Of a stretch of 64,000 bases of DNA, positions 47,111 through 56,492 are shown piece by piece. The position numbers were made by a program, and so were the translations under genes. This DNA is from Holophagaceae bacterium. GTDB lineage: Bacteria; Acidobacteriota; Holophagae; Holophagales; Holophagaceae. The DNA lies in NCBI GenBank assembly GCA_016720465.1, contig JADKKO010000004.1, positions 1,612,001-1,676,000 of the forward strand, given 5' to 3'. The notes below the pieces were generated by a model. The model searched no databases. It saw nothing but the letters and a program-made list of their open reading frames with translations, and was not told the DNA's origin. Numbering within the stretch: the first letter of the stretch is position 1; each line of letters opens with the position of its first letter.

Positions 47111-49137
47111 CAGGCCTCCTTCTTCTTGAGCACGGGTTTCAGGTAGAACATCCAGACCAGCCCAGTGATCAAACAGAGGAAGCCCGCGTAGACCAGCCAG
47201 AGACCCGGCTCATGGACCACCATGATGCCGCTGACGCTAGGATCTTCGGGGTTGTAGTTGCTCTGGTAGAACCAATGGCCCCGGAAGATCAGCGGATCGT
47301 TGACGCTCACGGTCTTCTTCGCGAGTTGGCGGCCCACGGCGTCGAGCACCACCAATTCCGACCGGAAATCCTTCGGCTCCGTGTCCTTGGCTTTGTAGAT
47401 GACGCCGATGCTCCGGTCGAAGAAGGTCTCCGGCCTGGGCAGGCCGTCGGGACCGAGGGCGTCCAGCCATTTTTCTTCGCTCCGGCCGGAGCCCGGATCC
47501 CAGATTTTCACCCTCAGCACGGGCCGTTCGAATTTGAGCGCCTCCTTGGGATCTGGATGGGGCACGAAGGCCGGGATATAGTCCGCATGGTCCAGGGCGG
47601 CCACGGCCGTGGCTGAAAGGCCTTGCTCCACGATGAACGGCTTGTTGAGCTGGAGCGGCGCGGAGCGGACCACGCGGCCCTGCTCCACCAGACGGATGGC
47701 GCGGTCCTCGCGGGTGAACACCACGAACCGCGACTGCCGTTCCTCCCCTTCGCGCACATAGGACAACCGGAGCCCTTTGGGCAGATTGGGACCGTTGAGC
47801 TGGTCCGAGAGCCGCGGATTCCTGGCGCTCAGCAACACGCGGCGGGCGGGGGTCCCAGGCACGCGAAGCGTCAATTCCAGCCAGGGTTCCACCGGGTTCT
47901 GGCTGCGGCTGGTGGCCCGGGGGGCGCCAGCCTTGTCCTTCTCCACGGCGAAGTCGGGGTAGTACTTCTCCACCTTCAGGCTGAAAGCCGGAAAGTCCCA
48001 GGTGGCGCCGACCTTGGCTTCCTTCTGCGCGGCCATGCCCTGGTAGGCGAGCAGGACCTTTTCCGCCTGCGGCGCCTTGGGTTTCAGCCGCTCCAGGAGA
48101 TCCGCGGACCAGCGGTCTTTGTACACAACCGCGAAGCGTCCGCCGGGTTCATCGCGGCGCGCGGCCTGCTCACGGCGGGAGAAGAGATCCCCGATGACCG
48201 GCTGCGGCTCGCCGATGCCCAGCATCACCCGGAGGGCTGGGTTCTCCGGGGCGTTTGGATTGTCGACGAATTCACCGGCGTCCAGGGCGTTCGGGATGGA
48301 CTGCTCCACCGAGAAGCGGAGCTTCGAGAGGGGCAGGCGGGCATGGACGCCCGGCTTCACTTCGTAGGCCTTCGGATTCTTTTCAAACCCGCCCTTCCCA
48401 TCCGGTTGGACGAACGCGTAGAGCTTGAATTCCGGGGCGTGCTGTTCAACCGTGAATTGATCGAGCTGGAGGCGGAATCCGGGAAGCGGGTAGGGTTTTC
48501 CAGGATCCGGCCGCATGTGCTTCATCTTGTAGAACGTGTTCGTGGGCTCTCCGGCTCTCAGCTCGTTGAAGGCACGCACATGGCTGAACCGGCCCCAAAG
48601 GGCGCCCAGGAGGATCACCGTGGTGGAGACGTGGACCAGCAGGAAGCCGATGCGATGGGCTGGGTAGGGCCGCCGTTTCCAGGCCACCGCCAGCATCGAG
48701 AGGGCGAGCAGGGAAAGCAGGGCGTAGAACCAGAGGCTGTGGTAGAGATCCGCGGAATGGGTCCAGGCGATGAGTTTGCGGACCGATGGCCCATAGAACC
48801 GCGCATAGAAATCCGGCGTCTCATCCTGGACCACCACGGTCCCCAGGACCACGGCCAGGGCCATGCAGCACATCTGGCTCACGGCAAAGGGCACCGACGT
48901 GAGGAGCTGGTAGAACCCGTCGCGGCGGACGAGGAAAGCCGCGCCGTAAATGGCGGCCGCGAAGGCCATGAAGGCCGCCACCTGCTGCCTGGCGCTGAAA
49001 CCCTTCAGGTCGAGCAGGCTCTGCACCGCCATCCAGGCGATGATCCAACCAAGCAAGGCGAGGAGCTGCGATCTTGAATTCTGGTGAAACGGCTTGGAGG
49101 TTGTGGTTTCACTTGGGGCAGGCCGGGCTTCAGTCAT
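47110..49137 (-). CDS. resB: Cytochrome c biogenesis protein ResB/Ccs1
   Basis: 675 residues. Three TM helices in the first 170 residues (L-A-L-L-G-W-I-I-A-W, F-A-V-S-Q-M-C-C-M-A, L-L-S-L-L-A-L-S-M), a large periplasmic domain, and a final TM helix with a basic tail (F-Y-L-K-P-V-L-K-K-K). Partner of CcsA. Thirteen bases downstream of the IspH-UbiA gene, probably in the same operon. Confidence 0.92.
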   Translation of the reverse strand: MTEARPAPSETTTSKPFHQNSRSQLLALLGWIIAWMAVQSLLDLKGFSARQQVAAFMAFAAAIYGAAFLVRRDGFYQLLTSVPFAVSQMCCMALAVVLGTVVVQDETPDFYARFYGPSVRKLIAWTHSADLYHSLWFYALLSLLALSMLAVAWKRRPYPAHRIGFLLVHVSTTVILLGALWGRFSHVRAFNELRAGEPTNTFYKMKHMRPDPGKPYPLPGFRLQLDQFTVEQHAPEFKLYAFVQPDGKGGFEKNPKAYEVKPGVHARLPLSKLRFSVEQSIPNALDAGEFVDNPNAPENPALRVMLGIGEPQPVIGDLFSRREQAARRDEPGGRFAVVYKDRWSADLLERLKPKAPQAEKVLLAYQGMAAQKEAKVGATWDFPAFSLKVEKYYPDFAVEKDKAGAPRATSRSQNPVEPWLELTLRVPGTPARRVLLSARNPRLSDQLNGPNLPKGLRLSYVREGEERQSRFVVFTREDRAIRLVEQGRVVRSAPLQLNKPFIVEQGLSATAVAALDHADYIPAFVPHPDPKEALKFERPVLRVKIWDPGSGRSEEKWLDALGPDGLPRPETFFDRSIGVIYKAKDTEPKDFRSELVVLDAVGRQLAKKTVSVNDPLIFRGHWFYQSNYNPEDPSVSGIMVVHEPGLWLVYAGFLCLITGLVWMFYLKPVLKKKEA

Positions 49138-49160
49138 GCGTTTCAGCTTTCACAAACGGC

Positions 49161-50895
49161 CTAGATCAGGGCCAGCAGCCCCAGAAGGTAGAAGCTCAGC
49201 TCCACGCGCATCTCGAAACGGGGTTTTCCGGTGGAGAAGCGCTCGTGGTAGTACCAGAGATAGAGCAGCGGATAGGCGGCGCACGCGCCGAGGATCACCG
49301 CGATGGCCAGGGGATGCACGTGGCTGTGGTTGGCGAAGGTGAACCAGAGGGATCCACTCAGGCCGATGGCCAGCAGAAGGATGAGCACCATCTTGGCCCT
49401 GGGCTTGCCCAGCAGGATGGGCAGGGTCTCCCCTGCCGAGCACCTGGTCGTTTTGCATGTCGCGGATGTCGTAGATCACCGTGCGCGCATAGACGAGCAC
49501 CGTCACGAGGCCCAGCGCCACCAGAGCCTTCGCGTCCCAGGTCCAGGGCCAGAAGGAGTGGCCTTTTTGCCACACGGGAAGGGCGATGGCGACCACGCCC
49601 AGGGCCATGGCCACCAGCACGTCCTTGGACCCCGGGATGGAGCGCAGGCTCCAACGCTTGCCGCCGAAGGGGAGCTCGACCTTGTACATAAGGCCCAGCA
49701 GGCTCGCGCCGAACACCACCAGCAGCGGGCGGATGCCGATGGAGGCGGCGGTGGCGAGCGCCACCAGCAGCGACGCCAGCGCCGTGGCGATCAGGGTCCT
49801 GCGGTTGCGTTCTAGGAACCGAGCGCGGCCTGGTCCCTTGGTGCCGAGGCCCATGGGATCCAGGAACGGCGTGAGCAGATACATGGCGAGCAGGTAGGTG
49901 CCGGTGATGATCGGATAGCGCCAGCTCAAGCCCAGGCCCATCCAGACATGGACGCCCAGGGTCATGAGCGCCGCGCCGATGGCCATCATCAGCGGAGTGC
50001 CGAAGGCCACGAACATGAAGCGGGTGAACCGGCTCGGCGCGTCGCCGAGCTGTTCCAGGGTGTCCACGACTTCGTCCACCAGCCAGGTGGGCGTGGAGGC
50101 GCCTGCGAGGACCCCCACGGTTTCGTTGCCTTTGAACTGCGTCAGATCCAACTCCGAAGCGGTTTCAACGTATTGGACAGGCTTGCCATAATGCGCCGCG
50201 AGCTCGGCCAGGTGCTTTGTGTTGCTCGAAGCTTTGCCGCCCACGACGATGACGTAATCCACTGCCTGGGCGAGGGTCTTGGCCTCGTCCTGGCGCATCC
50301 AGGTGTCCTCGCAGATGGTGTTTTCCAGGATGCAGTCCCCGGAGCGTTCGCGGATGTATTCGGTGATTTCGAGGTAGTCCTTCACGGTGAAGGTGGTCTG
50401 GGCCACCACCAGGACTTTTTTCAGCTCCTCGGGGCTCAGCTCCATCGCCTGTCCGAGATTGGCGACGATCTTGGAGCCGTGCTCGGCGAAGCTGCGGTGG
50501 GCGATGCTTTCCGCGTGGCCGTGGCTGCCGAGGATCACCGTGAAATAGCCCTTGGGGCTCCACTTCTTGATCTTGTTGTGGACTTTGGCGACCTCGGGGC
50601 AGGTGGCGTTGACGATCTTGATCTCGCCGGCTTTCTGGCGGTCCTTGAGGCCCCGCAGATCCTGGATCGGAATGCCGTGGGCGCGGATCACCACGGTGCC
50701 CCGGTCCACCTGGTCCGGCGATTCCGCGACCGCCACACCTCGCTTGCCGATGAGTTCCAGGGCCTGGGGGTTGTGGATGATCGGGCCGAGGGTCTGCACA
50801 TTCTTCTGACCGCTGTTCGAGGCCTCCAGGACCGCGTCCATGGCGCGCTTGACCCCCCAACAGAACCCAGCGGTTTTAGCGACGATCACCTTCAT
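49161..50895 (-). CDS. ispH: IspH (HMBPP reductase) fused to a UbiA-like prenyltransferase domain, frameshifted near the C-terminus
   Basis: ATG 50895. Residues 1-290 are IspH with the three cluster Cys (A-G-F-C-W-G-V, A-T-C-P-E-V, T-I-C-E-D-T-W-M-R-Q). From about 300 the chain becomes a multi-TM UbiA-like domain with I-P-G-S-K-D-V and the second Asp motif Y-D-I-R-D-M-Q-N-D-Q-V-L-G-R; the first Asp-rich motif is degenerate. The frame then hits an extra base in a G4 run (minus strand, 49430-49433): without it the reading continues G-R-E-T-L-P-I-L-L-G-K and three more TM helices to the TAG at 49161; as written it ends in non-homologous residues at 49150. IspH makes IPP/DMAPP; a fused prenyltransferase could use them. 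Confidence 0.85.
49428..49435 (-). other. Frameshift point in the IspH-UbiA gene
   Basis: Plus strand C-T-CCCC-T-G at 49428-49435. Removing one C restores a frame coding the conserved end of UbiA proteins. Either an assembly or sequencing error in a homopolymer, or a real mutation that truncates the membrane domain. Confidence 0.75.
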
Positions 50896-50972
50896 CGGTT
50901 GCCTTTCCTGACTAATCCGGTCGGACAATCCAGAATAGCCTCAAAAGGCGAGTCCCGCTCAGTTGCGTGCAT

Positions 50973-51620
50973 TCAGAGGAGCCGGATCCGGTCCCCGGCA
51001 ACCTCGATGACCCCCTGTCCACGGAGCTGCTTCAGCAGTCTGGACAGGGTTTCGGGAGCCATGCCCAACTGGGCCGCCAGGATCTTTTTGGGCACCTTCA
51101 GGTGGAATGCGCCGTCCGGCGCATGTTTGGCGGCATCCTCGATCCAGCGCCTGAGCCGCCCGGCCGCATCCTGGCCGCTGAGTTGCTGCACCTGGAAAGT
51201 CAGGCGGTGATGCCAGGCGGCCAGCCCTTCCATGACCTTGAGGCTGAGGTCCGGGTCCTCCCGCAGGAGCGCGAGAAAGGGGTCTTTCGGGAAATAGGCC
51301 AGCAGGGTGGCTTCCAGCGCTTCGGCGGTGGCGGGGAAGATGCCGCCGGAAAACATGGCGGCCTCCGCGAAACTGAATCCGGACCGCACCACGCTGAGGG
51401 TGGTTTCGCCGCCGGCTCTTTGTCCGGTCCGGAACAGGCGGATCTGGCCTTCCAGCACCACGAAGAATCCCGTGCAGGCCTCCCCCTCGGTGAACAGCAG
51501 TTGGCCGGATTCCAGCCTGCGAAGCTGCATCAGCTCGCCCACGACCGCTAGCTGGCTTGAATTCATGGAGAGGAACAATCCGGTCTTGGACCAGAGTCCC
51601 TGGTAGGCGGCGGCTTTCAT
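50973..51620 (-). CDS. Crp/Fnr-family regulator
   Basis: 215 residues from ATG 51620. N-terminal cyclic-nucleotide-binding-like beta roll (F-F-V-V-L-E-G-Q-I-R-L-F) and a C-terminal winged helix, P-K-K-I-L-A-A-Q-L-G-M then A-P-E-T-L-S-R-L-L-K. The recognition helix has E-T-x-S-R like FNR, so TTGAT-type half sites are expected. FNR's four cluster Cys are missing; only one Cys is present, closer to DNR-like members. Lies upstream of ispH, same strand. Confidence 0.85.
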   Translation of the reverse strand: MKAAAYQGLWSKTGLFLSMNSSQLAVVGELMQLRRLESGQLLFTEGEACTGFFVVLEGQIRLFRTGQRAGGETTLSVVRSGFSFAEAAMFSGGIFPATAEALEATLLAYFPKDPFLALLREDPDLSLKVMEGLAAWHHRLTFQVQQLSGQDAAGRLRRWIEDAAKHAPDGAFHLKVPKKILAAQLGMAPETLSRLLKQLRGQGVIEVAGDRIRLL

Positions 51621-51733
51621 CTCCCGATGGTAGGGCGAAGCCGGGAAATGAGAATGAAAGTTCTGGCTCTCCACCCGGACTTCCAAGTACCGTTAGCAAT
51701 CGCGATTCCCATACACAGCAAGGATATTTGACG

Positions 51734-52174
51734 ATGGCCGCACCGCTTCTGCCAGTCACGCTGACCTGCAATACCGATCTGCGCTTCATCGACCTGATCC
51801 AGGTTGTGGGAAGCGAACTGTTGAAGCACATGAACTTCTCCCAGGAAGATGGTGAGCGGCTCTGGCTCGCCATCCAGGAAGGCATCGCCAATGCCATGCG
51901 GCACGGCAACAAGCTGGACAAGCAGAAACCCGTGAAGGTGACCTTCACGCCCACCTCTGAAAAACTCGAGATCCGCATCGATGATCTGGGCGCTGGAATC
52001 GATCTGAGCACCATCCCCAATCCGAACCTGCCGGAGAATCTCCTGAAGCCCAGCGGCCGCGGCGTCTATTTCATGCGGGCCGTCATGGACAAGGTGGAAC
52101 TGGAGCATCGTGCGGATGGCAGCACTCTGGTGCTCGTGAAGTACCGCAAAGGGCACGAAGAAGCCAGCGCCTGA
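51734..52174 (+). CDS. RsbW/SpoIIAB-like anti-sigma ATPase
   Basis: 146 residues. HATPase_c fold with E-G-I-A-N-A-M-R-H-G-N, D-D-L-G-A-G-I-D and G-R-G-V-Y-F-M boxes. Such serine kinases phosphorylate anti-anti-sigma proteins; the PDZ-SpoIIE phosphatase at 2-4.7 kb could be its opponent, though they are far apart. Divergent from the Crp/Fnr gene; an AATCGCGATT dyad lies at 51698-51707 between them. Confidence 0.86.
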   Translation: MAAPLLPVTLTCNTDLRFIDLIQVVGSELLKHMNFSQEDGERLWLAIQEGIANAMRHGNKLDKQKPVKVTFTPTSEKLEIRIDDLGAGIDLSTIPNPNLPENLLKPSGRGVYFMRAVMDKVELEHRADGSTLVLVKYRKGHEEASA

Positions 52175-52221
52175 TCCACATCCATGGTTCAACTGGTCAT
52201 CTGAACTGCCAAACTAGGTAG

Positions 52222-52332
52222 ATGACTGAAGACCGCCTTTACCTGATCGATACCTTCGCGCTCATCCTCTCGGTATCCGCTGCGCGGATACGCGAGACCT
52301 CGCCGCGGATCGTAGTGGTGATGCATGGCTGA
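52222..52332 (+). CDS. 36-codon leader ORF repeating the N-terminus of PolA
   Basis: Starts M-T-E-D-R-L-Y-L-I-D-T-F-A-L-I, identical to PolA residues 1-15 except T2 for A2, with the DNA differing mainly at third positions. After codon 15 it diverges into L-S-V-S-A-A-R-I-R and stops at TGA 52330-52332, overlapping the polA ATG by eight bases. Probably a relic of duplication; it could also couple translation to polA. Confidence 0.5.
   Translation: MTEDRLYLIDTFALILSVSAARIRETSPRIVVVMHG
52273..52291 (+). repeat. Perfect hairpin between the two polA start copies
   Basis: GTATCCGC-TGC-GCGGATAC, an eight-pair stem with a three-base loop, followed directly by a second dyad GCGAG-AC-CTCGC (52292-52303). 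The inserted segment is about 50 bases of such palindromes. Confidence 0.7.
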
Positions 52333-55126
52333 GGACCGCCTATATCTGATCGACACTTTCGCGCTCATCTTTCGGGCCTATTACGCCAACATGCGCATGA
52401 AGAATGGCGCGGCGCACACCATGGCGCGGATGCTGCTGGCCATGGTGAACCAGCACCAGCCCACCCATCTGGCGGCGGTGTTCGACACGCCGGAGCCCAC
52501 CTTCCGGCACCAGATCTACCCGGACTACAAGGCCAACCGGGCCGAGATGCCCGAGGATCTGAAACCCCAGATCCAGCTCATCCGCGAGCTCATCGAGGCC
52601 CTCAACATCCCCATTGTGCAGTTGCATGGCTTCGAGGCGGACGACGTGATGGGCACCCTGGCCAGGGAAGCGGCGAAGGAAGGGCTGCCTTCGGTCATCG
52701 TCAGCCCCGACAAGGACCTGTTGCAGCTCGTTGATGACGAAGGCAGGATCCAGGTGCTCAACAACCGCGACGGGGAGGTATGGATCGACCGCGCCGGCGT
52801 GAAGGAGCGCTTCGGCGTTTTCCCGGAGCAGGTGGTGGACATGCTGACCCTCATGGGCGATTCCTCGGACAACGTGAAGGGCGTGCCGGGCATCGGCGAG
52901 AAAGGCGCGCAGACCTTGCTCGAGATGTACGGCTCTCTGGATGGGGTGCTGGCCCACAAGGATGAATTGAAGCCCAGGCAGCGCGCTGGCATCGAGGAAT
53001 CCATGGCGTGGCTGGAGCTGTCCCGCCGCCTGGTCACCGTGGTGACGGACCTCAAGCTGCCGGTGACGGTGCATGACCTGGCCTATAAAGGGGTGGATCA
53101 GGCCCAGGCCCGGGAAGCCTTCAAACGGCTGGGTTTCCAGATGCTCACCAAGGAATTCACCTCCGTTGGCGGAGGGGAAGGCGGCCCCGCCCGCAAGTAC
53201 CGCCACACCGCGTCAATGGCCGAGCTCGATGCCGCGATCCAGGAAATCCGCCGCGTGAAACGCTGTGGACTGGATACGGAAACCACCAGCATCGACGCCA
53301 CCCGCGGCCACATTGTCGGCATCAGCCTCGCGTGGAAGCCCGACGAAGCCCTCTACGTCCCGCTGGGCCATCTGAAGCCGCCCACCCAGGACACCGAAGG
53401 TTCCCTGCCGGGCCTGCTGCCGGATTCGGGCCTATCGGATTCCGAACTGGATCTGCGGGGAGACGCGGCGGACTACTTTGATTCCCTCGCGTCGCATCTC
53501 GACCCGCGCAATCTGAACTTCCGCAAGGTCCGCGGCAAATTGGGGCCGGTTTTATCGGACCCAGCCATCGCCAAAGTGGGGCAGAACCTCAAGTACGATC
53601 TGCAGGTCCTGGCGCGCCATGGTTTCGAAGTGCAAGGGCTGGCGGGGGACAGCATGGTGCAGAGCTACCTGCTGGAATCCTCCCTGCGCCACAACCTGGA
53701 CGACTTGAGTTCACGCTGGCTGGACACCAAACCCATCCCGTTCGAGGCCGTTGTCGGCAAAGGCAAGGCGCAAAAACGCTTTGATGAAGCCGATTTCGAC
53801 CAGGCGGTGCAGTACGCGGCCGAGGACGCGGACCTGGCGCTGAAGTTGGTGAACAAGCTCGATGCCGCCATGCAGGATGGCCAGCTCCGGCGGCTGTACC
53901 AGGAGGTGGATCTGCCGCTGGTGGAGGTCCTCGCCTTTCTTGAGCTTCGGGGAATCCGCGTGGACCTGGCGGTGCTGTCCGCCCTGGCCAAGGACATGAA
54001 CGCCCAGCGCGACGCGGCCGCCGTGCGCGTGACGGAGCTGGCGGGCGAGGCCTTCAACCTCAACAGCCCCTCGCAGCTTGCCAAGATCCTCTACGACAAG
54101 TTGGGCCTGCCGGTCCTGCAACGCACCGCCAAGACCAAGGCCCCCAGCACCGATGAGGATGTGCTCAGCGAGCTGGCCCTCCGCGGCGATGGCGAGATCG
54201 CACGCCAGCTGCTGAAACACCGGCAGATGGTAAAGCTCCTGGGCACCTACGTCGAAGCGCTGCCGCTGATGGTCAATCCCGTCACAGGGCGGGTCCACAC
54301 CAAGCTCCATGCGGCTGTGGTGGCCTCCGGGCGCCTGGCTTCCAGCGATCCCAATCTGCAGAACATTCCCATCCGCACCGAGGAAGGCCGCCGCATCCGG
54401 GGCGCTTTCGTGCCCGAAAAAGGCTGGGTGCTGCTGGACGCGGATTACTCGCAGATCGAATTGCGGGTGGTCGCGGCCCTGGCCCAGGATCCCGTGCTGC
54501 TGGGCGCCTTTGAGGCCGGGGAGGACATCCACCGCCGCACAGCCTCCGAGGTGATGGGCGTGCCGCTGGACCAGGTCACGGGCGATGACCGGGCCAAGGC
54601 CAAGGCGGTGAATTTTGGCCTGCTCTATGGCCAGGGAGCCTTTGCCCTGGCCGCCTCCCTGGGGATCACCACCAAGGAGGCGAAGGCCTTCATCGAACGC
54701 TATTTCGAACGCATGCCCAAGGTCGCCACCTGGATCGAAGGCACCAAGGAGAAGGCGTTGAAGGACGGATTGGTGCGCACCCATTGGGGCCGCATCCGCC
54801 GCATTCCTGAACTCGAAAGCGCCAACCCAGGCCTGAAGGCCCAAGGGCTGCGGGAAGCGGTGAACACGGTGGTGCAGGGCACCGCCGCGGATATCATGCG
54901 CCGGGCCATGGTGCGCCTGCACCATCGGCTCAAGGCAGGAAACCTGCGCGCACGGCTGCTGCTGCAGGTCCATGATGAACTGCTGGTGGAAGCCCCCCCA
55001 GAGGAAGTCGAAAGGGCCTCTGAGTTATTGCGGGAAGCCATGGAAGGGGCCGACGATCTTGCGCCCTTGGGCGTCAAGCTGGCCGCAGAGGTAAGGACCG
55101 GCCAGAGCTGGCTCGAGTGCAAGTGA
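52325..55126 (+). CDS. polA: DNA polymerase I
   Basis: 933 residues. 5' nuclease at the N-terminus (Y-L-I-D-T-F, F-E-A-D-D-V, S-P-D-K-D-L-L-Q), 3'-5' exonuclease with intact acids (L-D-T-E-T, N-L-K-Y-D, Y-A-A-E-D-A-D), polymerase motifs D-A-D-Y-S-Q-I-E-L-R, R-A-K-A-K-A-V-N-F-G and Q-V-H-D-E-L. Proofreading is therefore expected to be active. Ribosome site weak; a leader ORF overlaps the start. Confidence 0.97.
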   Translation: MAEDRLYLIDTFALIFRAYYANMRMKNGAAHTMARMLLAMVNQHQPTHLAAVFDTPEPTFRHQIYPDYKANRAEMPEDLKPQIQLIRELIEALNIPIVQLHGFEADDVMGTLAREAAKEGLPSVIVSPDKDLLQLVDDEGRIQVLNNRDGEVWIDRAGVKERFGVFPEQVVDMLTLMGDSSDNVKGVPGIGEKGAQTLLEMYGSLDGVLAHKDELKPRQRAGIEESMAWLELSRRLVTVVTDLKLPVTVHDLAYKGVDQAQAREAFKRLGFQMLTKEFTSVGGGEGGPARKYRHTASMAELDAAIQEIRRVKRCGLDTETTSIDATRGHIVGISLAWKPDEALYVPLGHLKPPTQDTEGSLPGLLPDSGLSDSELDLRGDAADYFDSLASHLDPRNLNFRKVRGKLGPVLSDPAIAKVGQNLKYDLQVLARHGFEVQGLAGDSMVQSYLLESSLRHNLDDLSSRWLDTKPIPFEAVVGKGKAQKRFDEADFDQAVQYAAEDADLALKLVNKLDAAMQDGQLRRLYQEVDLPLVEVLAFLELRGIRVDLAVLSALAKDMNAQRDAAAVRVTELAGEAFNLNSPSQLAKILYDKLGLPVLQRTAKTKAPSTDEDVLSELALRGDGEIARQLLKHRQMVKLLGTYVEALPLMVNPVTGRVHTKLHAAVVASGRLASSDPNLQNIPIRTEEGRRIRGAFVPEKGWVLLDADYSQIELRVVAALAQDPVLLGAFEAGEDIHRRTASEVMGVPLDQVTGDDRAKAKAVNFGLLYGQGAFALAASLGITTKEAKAFIERYFERMPKVATWIEGTKEKALKDGLVRTHWGRIRRIPELESANPGLKAQGLREAVNTVVQGTAADIMRRAMVRLHHRLKAGNLRARLLLQVHDELLVEAPPEEVERASELLREAMEGADDLAPLGVKLAAEVRTGQSWLECK

Positions 55127-55164
55127 AGGTCTTCGGCGATACTGGGTCACCTGGAGAATCTCCC

Positions 55165-56469
55165 ATGAAGATCCTGCTCGTCGGCTCCGGAGGCCGGGAA
55201 CACGCCATCGCCTTGAAACTGAAGGCCGCGCCGACTCCGGTGGAGCTGTTCGCGGCGCCGGGCAGCGATGCCATCGGGGACTTGGGGACCTGCCTGCCGT
55301 TCGCAGCGGAGGATGTGGCGGGAATCGTAGGATGGGCGGCGGAAAACCGCCCGGACCTTTCCGTCATCGGTCCCGAAGGCCCGCTGGTGGCCGGCCTCGC
55401 GGATGGCTTGAGGGCATCGGGTCTGGCAGTGTTCGGGCACGAGGCCAAAACCGCGCGGCTGGAGGGCAGCAAATCCTTCGCGAAGGATTTCATGCATCGC
55501 TATGGCGTTCCCTGCGCCGCCAGCGTCAGCGTCACGGAGCTGAACAACGGCGAAGCCATCATCAGCACCTGGACCCATGGCTATCCCATCGTGCTGAAGG
55601 CCGATGGCTTGGCCGCCGGGAAGGGCGTGGTCCTGGCCACGACCCAAGAAGAGGCGCTGGAAACCCTGCGCAATTTCCTGGATGGGCAATTCGGGGAGGC
55701 CTCCCGGACCGTCCTGCTGGAAGCGCCGCTGTCCGGCATGGAGATGAGCCTGCATGTGCTGATGGATGTGGACGCCAGCCACGCCCGGTATGTGATGCTG
55801 CCGCCCTGCCAGGACCACAAGCGCATTTTCGATGGGGACAAAGGCCCGAACACCGGCGGCATGGGTGCCTTCGGACCAATTCCTTTCTTGAAGGCCGAGG
55901 ACATCACGCTGCTCCGCGACCTCCTGGTGGTGCCCACGGTGCGGGGGCTCCAACAGGAGGGGTTGAAGGCCAGGGGCGTGTTGTTCCTCGGCGTCATGTG
56001 GACGCCCGAGGGCCCGAAGCTGCTGGAGTACAACTGCCGGTTCGGGGACCCCGAGACCCAGGTGCTGTTGCAGTTGCTCAACGAAGACCTGCCGCAATTG
56101 CTGCTGGAGGTGGCCGAGGGGCGCCTGGACCGGGAACGCGTGAAGCTCAATCCGGGCTGCGCGATCTCCGTTGTGCTGGCGGCCGAGGGTTATCCCGACG
56201 CGCCGAAGAAAGGCATTCCCATCGAGGTGGGAACCCCTTCGCTCACGGTCATCCACGCCGGCACCAAAAAAATGGATGGCAGGTGGGTGACGAATGGTGG
56301 CCGCGTGATCAATCTCAGCACCCACGCGGGGAGCCTGGCATCGGCCCGCGCGAGGGTAGAGGAAGGCCTGGAGTCCATCCACTGGCCCGGCATGCAATAC
56401 CGCAAGGACATCGGACTCCGGGCCCTGCAGCATGCCGAAGCAGGCCGCTCGGTGCGGGATCCATGGTGA
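55165..56469 (+). CDS. purD: Phosphoribosylamine-glycine ligase
   Basis: 434 residues. M-K-I-L-L-V-G-S-G-G-R-E-H-A start, G-P-E-G-P-L-V-A-G-L, ATP-grasp K-A-D-G-L-A-A-G-K-G-V, D-K-G-P-N-T-G-G-M-G and N-C-R-F-G-D-P-E-T-Q. Second step of purine synthesis. GGAGA before ATG; follows polA by 38 bases and precedes DinB, same strand. Confidence 0.97.
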   Translation: MKILLVGSGGREHAIALKLKAAPTPVELFAAPGSDAIGDLGTCLPFAAEDVAGIVGWAAENRPDLSVIGPEGPLVAGLADGLRASGLAVFGHEAKTARLEGSKSFAKDFMHRYGVPCAASVSVTELNNGEAIISTWTHGYPIVLKADGLAAGKGVVLATTQEEALETLRNFLDGQFGEASRTVLLEAPLSGMEMSLHVLMDVDASHARYVMLPPCQDHKRIFDGDKGPNTGGMGAFGPIPFLKAEDITLLRDLLVVPTVRGLQQEGLKARGVLFLGVMWTPEGPKLLEYNCRFGDPETQVLLQLLNEDLPQLLLEVAEGRLDRERVKLNPGCAISVVLAAEGYPDAPKKGIPIEVGTPSLTVIHAGTKKMDGRWVTNGGRVINLSTHAGSLASARARVEEGLESIHWPGMQYRKDIGLRALQHAEAGRSVRDPW

Positions 56470-56492
56470 GCCGCTGGAGGTAGGGAGTTCCC

